A stretch of DNA of 64,000 bases from positions 1 to 64,000 of the forward strand of contig NZ_JALBGC010000002.1 of NCBI RefSeq assembly GCF_022631375.1. The letters are read 5' to 3'. Below the pieces are notes generated by a model. That model was not told where the DNA came from. It was given only the letters and a program-made list of their open reading frames with translations, and did not search any database. Position 1 is the first letter of the stretch, and every line of letters begins with the position of its first letter. Below, piece by piece: positions 1 to 8,129 of this stretch. The DNA comes from Hymenobacter cyanobacteriorum. Lineage in GTDB: Bacteria; Bacteroidota; Bacteroidia; Cytophagales; Hymenobacteraceae. A program made the translations under genes and the position numbers.

Positions 1-82
1 CTCTTCCCATTCCGAACAGAGCCGTTAAGCCCCGGTGCGCCTATGGTACTGCCTTCACCGGTGGGAGAGTCGGTCGCCGCCA
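1..82 (+). rRNA. rrf: 5S ribosomal RNA, 3' part
   Basis: The window opens inside a 5S rRNA. The CCGAACAGAG loop, the GGTGCGCCTATGGTACTG segment and the terminal GGGAGAGTCGGTCGCCGCC are the usual Bacteroidota 5S 3' half. The 5' third and the rest of the rRNA operon lie before the window. A terminator hairpin follows directly, so this is the end of an rRNA operon transcribed on the plus strand. Confidence 0.93.
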
Positions 83-95
83 ACCTTTTCCAAGG

Positions 96-140
96 AAAAT
101 CCCCTTCGCATGCTTTCACCAGCACGCTAAGGGGATTTTT
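96..140 (+). terminator. rRNA operon terminator
   Basis: AAAATCCCC at 96-104 pairs with GGGGATTTT at 131-139, with a loop between, and the stem ends in a T-run. It stands 14 bases after the 5S rRNA and probably ends the rRNA operon. Confidence 0.85.
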
Positions 141-199
141 GCTGTTATACCCTATTCATTAATGAAACTGACTTTGGGTTTTTAGTTGTTGATTTGCTT

Positions 200-2260
200 A
201 TGCAATTGATGTATCCAGGGTTCTTATTTGGGCTATTGGCAGTAGCCATTCCTATTGTTATTCATTTGTTGCAATTACGCCGGCCTCAGCGGTTGCTGTT
301 TACCAATACCGCTTTTATCCGTGAGGTGGAGTTGGTGACGGTACGACACCGGAATTTGCAACAATGGCTTTTGCTGGCCACGCGGGTGTTGGGACTAATA
401 GGATTGGTTTTGGTTTTTTGTCAGCCGTTTATTCCGGCCCAGAAATCGGGGGGAATGTCAGCTGGTACGGATGTGCTGGTAGATAATTCTTTTAGCATGC
501 AGGCGGGTAGCTTGGGGCAGAACTCGCTATTGGCTGATGCGGTGAGCCAAGCCCGGAGTATGGGGCAGAAAAGTTCTAGTGGGGGGCAATTGCGGTTGAT
601 AAATACTGGTAGTAGGTTATTGCTTCCTACTGCTTACCAAGCAGCACTCGATGAGTTGAAGCCGAGTGCGCAAAATCCGCTTTTGAAGTTGCGGGAGGAG
701 ATAGTTTCTCCGCGCGGTGAGGCTAGTGCTTTATACATCTTCTCGGACTTTCAAAAAAAGGCTGTTGATGTCAAAACGTTGACTGACCTTAAGAATAAAG
801 AAGTGGTGTTGGTGCCGTTGGTTAAAAAGGCGAGTGGTAACCTTTATGTTGACAGTGTATGGTTGGATGACGCTTTTGTGCGCGTGCGGGCGAATGTGGG
901 CTTGCAAATTCGGGTGCGTAATGGTGGGGAAAATAGTTTGAGTGGGGCGGCGGTGAAGGTGTTTCTGGGGGCGCGGCAGGTGGCGGCGTACCGGGTGACG
1001 GTGGAGCCGGGGCAGGCGGTGACTTCGGTTGTGCAGGTGCAGGTGCTGGATGATGCTTTGGCGCTGGGGCGGGTAGTGACGGAAGATGTACCAGTTACGT
1101 TTGATAATACCTACTACTTTACGCTGCAGCCGGCAGCAGCTATTCGAGTGTTGGAAATAGGTGCTGAGCCGGTGGCCCAACAGTTGTACAGCAATGAGCC
1201 GCTTTTTAATTACTCCTTTGCAAAGCCGCAAAACGTTGATTACGGCGCTTTGCAGCGGGCTAACCTAGTGTTGGTGCGCGAGATTGAGCGCATTGATGCG
1301 GGGTTGCGCGATGGTTTGCGTGGCGTAGTGAGGCGTGGAGGAAGTGTGGTGGTGGTGCCTGCGAGCACGGTGAATAGCCACGAGTCGTACCAGCAGCTCT
1401 TTAAAACCCTGGGCTTGGGAGCGGTGCAATGGGAGGCCTCGACGGCCGCGCCGGAATTGCGCGAAGTAGCGATGCCGAGCGCAGGCGAACCATTTTTTCG
1501 GGATGTATTTGGAGCACAGCAGCGCGGAGCTTCCATGCCACGGGTGGCGCCGGTGTTGCGCTGGTCGCGTACCGGGACTGACATATTGCGGCTGCGGGAT
1601 GGCGAAAGCTACCTGGCTAACTTTGCGAGTGGTAGCGGGCAGGTGTATGTGTTTTCGGCTCCTTTTGCCAAGCAGTATTCCGATTTTTCAGCGCATGCGC
1701 TGTTTGTGCCGGTGATGTACCGGATGGCGATGCGGAGCTACCAGAACGAGCAGCTGCCGGCGTACCGGTTGACGCAGGGCACGCTAACCCTGAAGCTGCC
1801 AGCTGCCGAAACGGCGAGCAGCGCAGCCAGTCGGGCCGATGAAGCGAACTTCCGGTTGGTGAAGGATAGTGTGGTGCTGATTCCGACGCAACGAATTGTG
1901 ACGAACGAGCTTCGGCTGGACTTGCCAATGGGTATGGACGCGCTGGGGTTTTACCAGGTGCAGCGCGGCGGGAAGGTGCTGACGACGCTGGCCTTTAATC
2001 AGGACAAGCGCGAGTCGGAATTGGCCGCGTACTCGGCGGAGGAATTGCGGGGGCTGATTGGGCCAAATCACCCGAATATTAAGGTAGTGGAAAGCGGAGT
2101 GGACGGGGCGGGCTTGGCCAAATATCAGGCAGAGCAGACGGGACAACCGCTGTGGCGCTACTGCCTGCTGCTGGTGCTGCTGGCGTTGCTGGCCGAAGCA
2201 TTGCTGGTGCGATTTGGTAGCCGCAAGGCCGTCGCGCCCAAGGTGGCCGTGGCGGCGTAG
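200..2260 (+). CDS. BatA-domain membrane protein
   Basis: Protein of 686 aa that begins with the aerotolerance-regulator/BatA N-terminal domain: a first membrane helix with YPGFLFGLLAVAIPIVIHLL, the basic HLLQLRRPQRL stretch, and a second helix near residues 55-75. The middle is a von Willebrand-like/periplasmic region (LVDNSFSMQAG resembles the start of a VWA metal site). A third helix near 650-675 (CLLLVLLALLAEALLV) and a short tail close the protein. An in-frame TTG at 194 and ATGs at 200 and 209 are possible starts; 200 is preferred. Proteins of this type occur throughout Bacteroidota, often near moxR/bat genes, which are absent here. The precise role is unknown; envelope function is inferred. 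Codon use is less GC-rich at the 5' end than further on. Confidence 0.8.
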   Translation: MQLMYPGFLFGLLAVAIPIVIHLLQLRRPQRLLFTNTAFIREVELVTVRHRNLQQWLLLATRVLGLIGLVLVFCQPFIPAQKSGGMSAGTDVLVDNSFSMQAGSLGQNSLLADAVSQARSMGQKSSSGGQLRLINTGSRLLLPTAYQAALDELKPSAQNPLLKLREEIVSPRGEASALYIFSDFQKKAVDVKTLTDLKNKEVVLVPLVKKASGNLYVDSVWLDDAFVRVRANVGLQIRVRNGGENSLSGAAVKVFLGARQVAAYRVTVEPGQAVTSVVQVQVLDDALALGRVVTEDVPVTFDNTYYFTLQPAAAIRVLEIGAEPVAQQLYSNEPLFNYSFAKPQNVDYGALQRANLVLVREIERIDAGLRDGLRGVVRRGGSVVVVPASTVNSHESYQQLFKTLGLGAVQWEASTAAPELREVAMPSAGEPFFRDVFGAQQRGASMPRVAPVLRWSRTGTDILRLRDGESYLANFASGSGQVYVFSAPFAKQYSDFSAHALFVPVMYRMAMRSYQNEQLPAYRLTQGTLTLKLPAAETASSAASRADEANFRLVKDSVVLIPTQRIVTNELRLDLPMGMDALGFYQVQRGGKVLTTLAFNQDKRESELAAYSAEELRGLIGPNHPNIKVVESGVDGAGLAKYQAEQTGQPLWRYCLLLVLLALLAEALLVRFGSRKAVAPKVAVAA

Positions 2261-2338
2261 CGGCCAGAACTCGGGTTGTTGGGCGCGGTGATGCACGGTA
2301 GGGCGTAACTTGCCGCTTTAAATTCGTGAGACGATTTT

Positions 2339-2896
2339 ATGGCTGCCCCGATTCGAGAACCTGATACCCGCGTCGTGCAAGTGCCGGCGGGAGCCGTGAA
2401 ACAGCTGGCTCTGCGCTTTGGCCTGGGAGCGGGCTTGGTTTGCGTGGTGTGGATGGTGGGCTTGCAACTGACGGGCAGCAATGGCTTTGGGCCGAAGCAG
2501 ATTCTGGCGCAGCTGCTGGTGCCCCTGGCGGTGGTGGCGAGCCAATGGCTGTTGCGAAAGGCCGCACAGCCCAACAAGCCCGGGCTGGGGGCTTCGCTGG
2601 GAGTGGGCGTGCTTACGGCGCTGCTGGCCGCTTCTATTTCGGCGGTTGGTACGGTGGGGCTGGCGTATGGCGCGGGCGAGCCGGCCGTGGCGCGGCACCG
2701 CGCTGAAGTACTAGAAATTGTGCAGGCCCAGCAGCGCGAAAACCCGAAGGCAGTGGCATCGCCGGCGGTGCGGCAGCAGCAGGTGGAACAAGTGCAGCGC
2801 ATGACGATAGGCAACATGGCCACGAGCAACTTTCTGCAGGTGCTGGTGCTGGGATTGGTGCTGGCTGTGCCGGCCGGAATATTCCTGCGCGAATAA
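2339..2896 (+). CDS. DUF4199-like membrane protein
   Basis: A 185-aa protein with a short charged N-terminus and about four hydrophobic segments (near residues 25-43, 50-66, 80-105 and 160-182), the last followed by FLRE at the C-terminus. A soluble stretch with EVLEIVQAQQRENPKA lies between helices three and four. Topology and the next gene suggest a divergent DUF4199 member, a Bacteroidota family of unknown function. It starts at the only good ATG, 78 bases after the BatA-domain gene, and probably belongs to the same transcription unit as the following DUF4199 and GT2 genes. Confidence 0.65.
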   Translation: MAAPIREPDTRVVQVPAGAVKQLALRFGLGAGLVCVVWMVGLQLTGSNGFGPKQILAQLLVPLAVVASQWLLRKAAQPNKPGLGASLGVGVLTALLAASISAVGTVGLAYGAGEPAVARHRAEVLEIVQAQQRENPKAVASPAVRQQQVEQVQRMTIGNMATSNFLQVLVLGLVLAVPAGIFLRE

Positions 2897-2947
2897 TTCG
2901 GTTTACTTTGCGGCTCACTTTCACTTAAACCACTTTCTGCAACTGCG

Positions 2948-3472
2948 ATGGAAACCAATACTACGCCCGTTACCACTACTTCGGTCGGCCTACGCTACGG
3001 CCTGCTTACCGGTCTGGTGAGCATTATTATTTCGTTTGGCCTGTTTGTGGCGCACCAGGAAAGCAGCCCGTTGCGCTATGTATCGTTTGCGGTGCTGATT
3101 GCTGGCCTGGTGCTGGCCATGCAGAACTTCAAGCAGAACAACCAGGGTTTCATGAGCTTTGGCCAGGGTGTGGGCATCGGAGCAGTCCTGTCGGCCGTGG
3201 TTGGAGTGCTGTCGGGAATTTTTTCTTATGTGTACATGAGCTTTATCGACCCCGAGGTGGTCGGCCGCATGACGGAAAAGATTCGCGCCGATATGGAAGC
3301 CCGCGGCGGCATGACGGATGAGCAGATTGACCAGGCGATGGCGATGTCGGCGAAATTTATGAACGGCCCGTTCACGCTGGTGGCCGCCCTGCTGGGCACC
3401 GTGCTGGTAGGCGTTATTCTGGCGATGATTATTTCGGCATTCATCAAAAATGCCCAACCCGAATTTGAATAA
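2948..3472 (+). CDS. DUF4199 domain-containing protein
   Basis: The 174-aa protein has the standard DUF4199 plan: helices near residues 14-33, 40-58 and 72-92, a soluble EKIRADMEARGGMTDEQID region, and a final helix with LLGTVLVGVILAMIISAFIK. The family is confined mostly to Bacteroidota; function unknown. Its last 23 bases overlap the start of the following glycosyltransferase, a strong sign of translational coupling. DUF4199 genes commonly sit beside a DPM1-type GT2 gene in this phylum, as here (family knowledge). Confidence 0.85.
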   Translation: METNTTPVTTTSVGLRYGLLTGLVSIIISFGLFVAHQESSPLRYVSFAVLIAGLVLAMQNFKQNNQGFMSFGQGVGIGAVLSAVVGVLSGIFSYVYMSFIDPEVVGRMTEKIRADMEARGGMTDEQIDQAMAMSAKFMNGPFTLVAALLGTVLVGVILAMIISAFIKNAQPEFE

Positions 3473-4442
3473 AATAGCGGCCACTTTCCCGGTGGAAATT
3501 TCCATCGTTATTCCGCTGCTCAACGAAGCGGAATCGCTGCCCGAACTCACGCGCTGGATTGCGCGGGTGCTGGAGGCGCACGAACTGACCTACGAGGTGA
3601 TTCTGATTGACGACGGCTCGACCGATGACTCGTGGGCGGTGATTGAGGCGTTGGCGGCGACCGACGACACCCTGCGCGGCATCCGTTTCAACCGCAACTA
3701 CGGCAAGTCGGCAGCGCTGAACGTAGGCTTTGAGGCAGCGCGGGGGCGCGTGGTGTGCACGATGGATGCCGACCTGCAGGACTCGCCCGAGGAACTGCCC
3801 GAGCTCTACCGCATGATTGTGGAGGACAAGTACGACTTGGTGAGCGGCTGGAAACAGAAACGCTACGACCCGCTGTCGAAAACCATTCCGACCAAACTAT
3901 TCAATGGGGCCACGCGGGCGATGTCGGGCATTCAGCTGCACGATTTCAACTGCGGGCTGAAATCGTACGACTCGCGCGTGGTGAAGAGCATTGAGGTGTA
4001 CGGCGAGATGCATCGCTACATTCCGGTGATTGCGAAATGGAACGGGTTTAAGAAAATCGGGGAGAAGGTGGTGCAGCACCAGGAACGCAAATACGGCGTG
4101 ACCAAATTCGGGCTGGAGCGCTTCATTTTCGGGTTTCTGGACTTGATGAGCATCACGTTCGTGGGCCGGTTTCGGCGCGCGCCGATGCACTTCTTTGGCA
4201 CATTGGGCACGCTGTCGTTTCTGCTCGGGCTGCTGATTTCGCTGTGGCTGATGGGGGAGAAGGTGTGGCTGTCGCTGCACAACCTCAAGGCCCGGCAAGT
4301 GACGGAGCAGCCGCTGTTTTTCCTGGCCCTCACGGCCGTGATTGTAGGCGTGGTGCTGTTCGTGGCGGGTTTTCTGGGCGAAATGGTACAATTGAACGGG
4401 CCAAAGCGCAACGACTATCTGGTGCGCGAAACGTTGAATTAA
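3450..4442 (+). CDS. Membrane-anchored family 2 glycosyltransferase (DPM1/GtrB type)
   Basis: The 330-aa protein has a GT2 GT-A fold: VIPLLNEAESLPEL near residue 20, IDDGSTDDS, and the metal-binding DAD in CTMDADLQDSPEE. Two C-terminal membrane helices (about residues 250-272 and 290-312) place it with the GtrB/ArnC/DPM1-like enzymes that move a sugar from a nucleotide donor to a polyprenyl phosphate at the inner membrane face. It overlaps the DUF4199 gene by 23 bases. The polyprenyl acceptor is an inference from the family; donor sugar cannot be read from the sequence. A long inverted repeat follows the stop and may act as terminator. Confidence 0.88.
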   Translation: MPNPNLNKIAATFPVEISIVIPLLNEAESLPELTRWIARVLEAHELTYEVILIDDGSTDDSWAVIEALAATDDTLRGIRFNRNYGKSAALNVGFEAARGRVVCTMDADLQDSPEELPELYRMIVEDKYDLVSGWKQKRYDPLSKTIPTKLFNGATRAMSGIQLHDFNCGLKSYDSRVVKSIEVYGEMHRYIPVIAKWNGFKKIGEKVVQHQERKYGVTKFGLERFIFGFLDLMSITFVGRFRRAPMHFFGTLGTLSFLLGLLISLWLMGEKVWLSLHNLKARQVTEQPLFFLALTAVIVGVVLFVAGFLGEMVQLNGPKRNDYLVRETLN

Positions 4443-4449
4443 TTTTTTC

Positions 4450-4538
4450 CTGTCATCCTGAGCGCAGCGAAGGACCTTATCACGTCGGGACGACTCGGTC
4501 AACCGTGATAAGGTCCTTCGCTGCGCTCAGGATGACAG
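4450..4538. repeat. Palindromic repeat, family R1 (GTCATCCTGAGC type)
   Basis: Perfect inverted repeat with 35-bp arms at 4450-4484 and 4504-4538 around a 19-bp centre. The arms begin CTGTCATCCTGAGCGCAG and include GGACCTTATCACG. Related copies lie near 51.0 kb (same arm sequence) and, in the CATGCTGAGC subtype, near 14.8, 33.6, 38.8, 43.0 and 52.5 kb. It fills most of the gap between two glycosyltransferase genes. Confidence 0.93.
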
Positions 4539-4549
4539 TTTCTTGGCTT

Positions 4550-5689
4550 ATGAACGTAGTAATTATCGGCCCGGCTTACCCTTTGCGCGGCGGGCTGGCT
4601 ACTTACAATGAGCGGCTGGCGCGGGCTTTCCGCGAGGCGGGCGACGAGGTGCGGATAGTCACGTTTTCGCTGCAATACCCGGATTTTCTGTTTCCGGGCC
4701 AGACGCAGTTCAGCACCGAGCCGGGGCCGGCAGATTTGGCCATAGAAGTCAGCCTGAACTCGGTGAACCCGCTGTCGTGGGTGGCGGTGGGGCGGAAATT
4801 GCGGCGCGAACGGCCCGATTTGGTGATTTTCCGGTTCTGGCTGCCGTTTATGGGGCCGGCACTGGGTACGGTGGCGCGGCTGGTGCGGGGCAACGGCCAC
4901 ACTCGCGTGGTAGCCATTACCGATAACGTGATTCCGCACGAAAAACGGCCGGGCGACGGGCCGCTGACGCGCTATTTTCTGAGCGCCTGCGACGGATTCG
5001 TGACTATGAGCCGCAGCGTGCTCGACGACCTGCGCGGGCTAGGTTTTGGGCGCAAGCCGTCGCTGTACCGGCCACACCCATTGTACGATAATTTCGGGCC
5101 GATTAAGCCGAAAGCCGAAGCGCTGGCTGCGTTGGGCCTGCCTGATACGACGGGCTATTTGTTATTCTTCGGCTTTATCCGGGCGTACAAGGGACTGGAT
5201 ATTCTGCTCGAAGCGTTTGCCGATGAGCGGTTGGCGCGGCTGCCCATTAAGTTGATTATTGCCGGCGAATTTTACGAAGACGCCGCGCCGTACGAGGAAT
5301 TAATTAAGCGCTATCAATTAGAAAATAGAATTGTGCGGGCCACGGATTTCATTCCGAACGAAAAGGTGGTGGACTATTTCTGCGCGGCCGATTTAATTAT
5401 GCAGCCCTACAAAAACGCCACGCAGAGCGGCGTGTCGCAGATTGCCTACCACTTCGAGCGGCCCATGCTGGTGACGGATGTGGGCGGGCTGGCCGAGCTG
5501 ATTCCGGACGGGGTGGTGGGCTACGTGGTGCCGCCCACGCCGGCCGCCATTGCCGACGCAGTGGTGGATTTCTACGCGAACCAACGCGAGGAAAACTTCG
5601 CGGCAGGCGTGCGCGAGCAGAAAAAGCAGTTTTCGTGGCCGGTGATGGTGTCCGCGCTCAAAGAAGTGGCGCAGCTGAAATTACGGTAG
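4550..5689 (+). CDS. Family 4 glycosyltransferase
   Basis: A 379-aa GT-B enzyme. The N-terminal half begins MNVVIIGPAYPLRGGLATYN with the glycine-rich acceptor loop; the C-terminal half starts near FFGFIRAYKGLDILLEAF and carries QPYKNATQSGVSQIAYHFE and TDVGGLAELIPDGVVGYVV, the GT4 nucleotide-sugar region with the conserved glutamate. The ATG at 4550 is chosen because the in-frame extension upstream would run through the palindromic repeat and the preceding gene. The acceptor is unknown; lipid-linked or surface polysaccharide synthesis is likely from the neighbouring GT2 and GT9 genes. Confidence 0.88.
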   Translation: MNVVIIGPAYPLRGGLATYNERLARAFREAGDEVRIVTFSLQYPDFLFPGQTQFSTEPGPADLAIEVSLNSVNPLSWVAVGRKLRRERPDLVIFRFWLPFMGPALGTVARLVRGNGHTRVVAITDNVIPHEKRPGDGPLTRYFLSACDGFVTMSRSVLDDLRGLGFGRKPSLYRPHPLYDNFGPIKPKAEALAALGLPDTTGYLLFFGFIRAYKGLDILLEAFADERLARLPIKLIIAGEFYEDAAPYEELIKRYQLENRIVRATDFIPNEKVVDYFCAADLIMQPYKNATQSGVSQIAYHFERPMLVTDVGGLAELIPDGVVGYVVPPTPAAIADAVVDFYANQREENFAAGVREQKKQFSWPVMVSALKEVAQLKLR

Positions 5690-5734
5690 CTCCTGAACCG
5701 GTAATTTGCGGTTGCACTTAACCGACCTGCACTG

Positions 5735-6151
5735 ATGAGCACGACGAACGGAATGACTTTCAATGATTTCATCGCTGCCCTGCCCGCCGAGCGGCAGCAG
5801 CCGGCTGCGGAAGCCTGGCAACTGGTGCGCCAGGCCATGCCGGCTGGCTATACCGAGCACGTGGGCCCGAAGTATCTGGAGTTTCGGGTAGGGAAGGACA
5901 TGTACATCGGGCTAGCCAACCAGAAAGGCCACCTGAGCCTGCACGTAGTGCCCATGTACCTGATGCCCGCGCTGCAGGAGCAACTGGCGGCGGCCGCGCC
6001 CAAGCTGAAGATGGGCAAAGGCTGCGTGAACTTCAAAAAATCGGAAGAATTGCCCACAGAAGCACTTTCCGGGCTGATTGCCGCTACGCTCCCGGCCGAT
6101 TATGCCGCCAAATTACAAGAGGTACGCGGGGCCTCGCGCAAAAAGGGTTAG
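5735..6151 (+). CDS. DUF1801/YdhG-family protein
   Basis: A 138-aa cytoplasmic protein with the DUF1801 core: FNDFIAALPAERQQ, YTEHVGPKYLEFRVGKDMYI, a central HLSLHVVPMYL strand pair and KMGKGCVNFKKSEELP. This fold is related to CyaY/YjbR-like proteins; Bacillus YdhG is reported as an iron chaperone, but function here is unproven. The gene converges with the GT9 gene and the two coding regions share their last 4 bp. Confidence 0.75.
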   Translation: MSTTNGMTFNDFIAALPAERQQPAAEAWQLVRQAMPAGYTEHVGPKYLEFRVGKDMYIGLANQKGHLSLHVVPMYLMPALQEQLAAAAPKLKMGKGCVNFKKSEELPTEALSGLIAATLPADYAAKLQEVRGASRKKG

Positions 6152-7242
6152 GCCAGCGGCGCTTCTAACGGCACGCTTTCGCGCACGGCCTGCAATACTT
6201 TGGCGGCCGGCAAATCTTCCATGCAGCTGGTACCGAGCTGGCACGAGCCCCGGTAGAAGCACACGCAAGCCTTATTGGGTTGAACGAGCTGACCCCGGCC
6301 GTAGAGGTCGAATTCGTGCGGGTTGAAGATGTTGTTCATCAGGATGGTGGGCTTGCGCAAGGCGATGCTGATGTGCATGCCCATGGTCACCTGCGTCACG
6401 ATGCCGTCCATCTGGTTCATCAGGTTGATGAACTGGGGGAGGGGGAAGGTGCCCAGGTAGGCCGCGCCGGTGGCGGCGTGCAGCGCGCGGTTGCGGGCGT
6501 CTTCGGCCTCGCCGCCCAGCAGCACGGGCGTGTAGCCGGCGGCTTGCAGGCCCTGGATGAGCTCAATCCACTTTTCGGTGCTCCAGAGGCGGGTGGTCCA
6601 GCGGTCGCCGCAGCCGGTGTTGAGGCCGATGCGGGGATGCGTGGCAGGCAGGGCAGACCAGTCGTAGCCCTTGTCGTCGTGGGTATCAAAGACGTATTCT
6701 TCGCCCTGGAAGTCGAAACCGCAGAGCTCGAAAACTTCCTGCACGTAGGGCTTGGTGTTGGCCTGGCTAATTTGGTCGAACACGCCGGTGAGGAATTTAT
6801 GCTCGGCCAGCTCGTTCACGGGCCAGGCCACGCCGTCGTAGGGGCGCAGGGCGTAGCCGAATTTCTCCTTGGCCGTGATGTTGTTCAGCAGCACGCAGGC
6901 TTCCTTTTCCTTGTCGAGGTTGATGACCACATCGAACTCGCGGCCCTGCAACTGTAAGGCGCTGGCGAAGTCAAATTTCAGAATCTCCTCAATCTCGCCC
7001 TGCGGCAGAATGGCGGGCGTGAGCGTGAGCCAGGTGATGTAGCAGCCGGGCCGCTCCTGGCGCAGGCGGCGCAGCAGCGGCGTGGTCCGAATCACGTCGC
7101 CGATGGCCCCGAGCTTAATGATGAGGATGCGGCTGGTGACGGGCGCGTAGGCCGGGCAGCCCTCGCACACGTAGCCGTGGGTTTTGTTGGGGCGGCAGGG
7201 CAGGTCGCCGCGGAAGTGGCGGCAGTCGGGGTGCAGGGTCAA
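6148..7242 (-). CDS. Family 9 glycosyltransferase (heptosyltransferase-like) with cysteine clusters
   Basis: GT9 enzymes transfer heptose or related sugars from ADP-sugars to LPS-type acceptors. The core is plain: ILIIKLGAIGDVIRTTPLLR, VINLDKEKEAC, IGLNTGCGDRWTTRLW and LLGGEAEDARN. Counting from the TTG at 7242 (364 aa), cysteines at about 7, 16, 26 and 29 precede the first Rossmann fold, and a second group (about 326, 328, 334, 340) sits near the end, so a metal or disulfide site is possible. An ATG at 7392 would give 50 more residues, but that extension runs over a TACCTTTG box at 7308-7315, so the shorter form is preferred; a TTG at 7263 is also possible. Confidence 0.82.
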   Translation of the reverse strand: MTLHPDCRHFRGDLPCRPNKTHGYVCEGCPAYAPVTSRILIIKLGAIGDVIRTTPLLRRLRQERPGCYITWLTLTPAILPQGEIEEILKFDFASALQLQGREFDVVINLDKEKEACVLLNNITAKEKFGYALRPYDGVAWPVNELAEHKFLTGVFDQISQANTKPYVQEVFELCGFDFQGEEYVFDTHDDKGYDWSALPATHPRIGLNTGCGDRWTTRLWSTEKWIELIQGLQAAGYTPVLLGGEAEDARNRALHAATGAAYLGTFPLPQFINLMNQMDGIVTQVTMGMHISIALRKPTILMNNIFNPHEFDLYGRGQLVQPNKACVCFYRGSCQLGTSCMEDLPAAKVLQAVRESVPLEAPLA

Positions 7243-7307
7243 AGCGGGTGGGCGCGAAGGCAAATGAGCAAGGCAGAGCGGGGAACTCGCCGCGCGGTTC
7301 AAGTCCT

Positions 7308-7315
7308 CAAAGGTA
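7308..7315 (-). promoter_or_regulatory. Bacteroidota -7 box for the GT9 gene
   Basis: On the minus strand this reads TACCTTTG, an exact TAnnTTTG. It predicts transcription starting near 7300 and a leader of about 58 bases to the TTG at 7242. It argues against translation from the ATG at 7392. Confidence 0.6.
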
Positions 7316-7390
7316 GGGCCGGACGCAGTGCCTCGAAAACGGCCCGTTTTCGGGTCGCCAACCAGCACCAGGGGGGCATTGGTCCGCCGC

Positions 7391-7420
7391 AAAAAGGGGA
7401 CGGCCGACGGCCGTCCCCTA
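7391..7420 (-). terminator. Intrinsic terminator of the 7450-8070 lipoprotein gene
   Basis: GGGGACGGCC and GGCCGTCCCC form a near-perfect stem; on the minus strand the stem is followed by TTTTT. It lies 30 bases after the lipoprotein stop codon and isolates the GT9 promoter from upstream transcription. Confidence 0.8.
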
Positions 7421-7449
7421 AAAGCAGAAAAAAGGATGGAGTAGTACTG

Positions 7450-8070
7450 CTAGCGGCGCAGGGTGCGCACGCGGAAATGGAAGGTGCCCGACACCGCTCG
7501 GGGTGCGGCCGCCGTGTTGCCGTTGATTTCAGTCATTTGCATCAGGTAGCTACCTTTCACCTTGAACAGAGCGTAGTTGCCATCGCGGCCGTCGTATTTC
7601 ACGTTCACAATTTCGTTGTAAGCATCGGCGCTCTGGCCGGCCTGGCTCACGAGCCGGACGCTGCTGCCATCGGTGAGCGGCAGCTTGTGCGAAAGCTCGA
7701 ACGCGGCGGTATTGGCCCCGAAAGCCGTAATGGGGTAGCGCCGCAGGTTGGCCGCGGCCACCATGGCCGAGCTGTCTTTGGGATACGTGAGGAAGAACGT
7801 GGAATTGGTGGAAGCCGACGTGGCCGACACAAAGGCCACGCCATTGGTGGTGCTATAGGGCAGATCGAGGCGTTCGCAGTCGATGGTTCGGTTCCAGTCG
7901 GGCGTTTTGAAGGCAAAGTGCAGCGCGTCGCTCACGCCGGTGGTCGGCGTGGGGTCGTCCTTTTTATCGTCGCTGCCGAAGCAGGCGGCCAAGCCAAACG
8001 CCAGGGCCGTGCCCAGCAGCACGGAAGGCAAACGCCGGAACAGGCGAGGAGCTGCGTTGAGGTGTTGCAT
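7450..8070 (-). CDS. Secreted lipoprotein of unknown function
   Basis: The 206-aa product starts MQHLNAAPRLFRRLPSVLLG and has a lipobox (FGLAAC) with Cys near residue 30, followed by the charged GSDDKKDDPTPTTG linker often seen after Bacteroidota lipoprotein cysteines. The mature part is predicted beta-rich with no recognised domain. The ATG at 8070 gives a clean signal peptide; the longer in-frame extension lacks one. Upstream lies a palindromic operator shared with two other genes of secreted proteins (see 8134-8153), so it probably belongs to their regulon. Terminator at 7391-7420. Confidence 0.7.
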   Translation of the reverse strand: MQHLNAAPRLFRRLPSVLLGTALAFGLAACFGSDDKKDDPTPTTGVSDALHFAFKTPDWNRTIDCERLDLPYSTTNGVAFVSATSASTNSTFFLTYPKDSSAMVAAANLRRYPITAFGANTAAFELSHKLPLTDGSSVRLVSQAGQSADAYNEIVNVKYDGRDGNYALFKVKGSYLMQMTEINGNTAAAPRAVSGTFHFRVRTLRR

Positions 8071-8103
8071 AAATAATTGAAATACGGGGTATTGATGACT
8101 AAG

Positions 8104-8111
8104 CAAAGATG
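8104..8111 (-). promoter_or_regulatory. Weak -7 box of the 7450-8070 gene
   Basis: Minus strand reads CATCTTTG, one mismatch from TAnnTTTG. It lies 22 bp downstream of the palindromic operator and 33 bases before the start codon. The same spacing is seen at the promoters near 9.7 and 12.45 kb. Confidence 0.5.
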
Positions 8112-8129
8112 CAGAACCCTGCCAAGGGT

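Noticed and set aside
7243..7392. ATG at 7392 as the start of the GT9 gene
   Set aside because: The extension covers a perfect TACCTTTG box and an atypical low-information leader; homologues appear to begin near LHPDCRHF (recalled).
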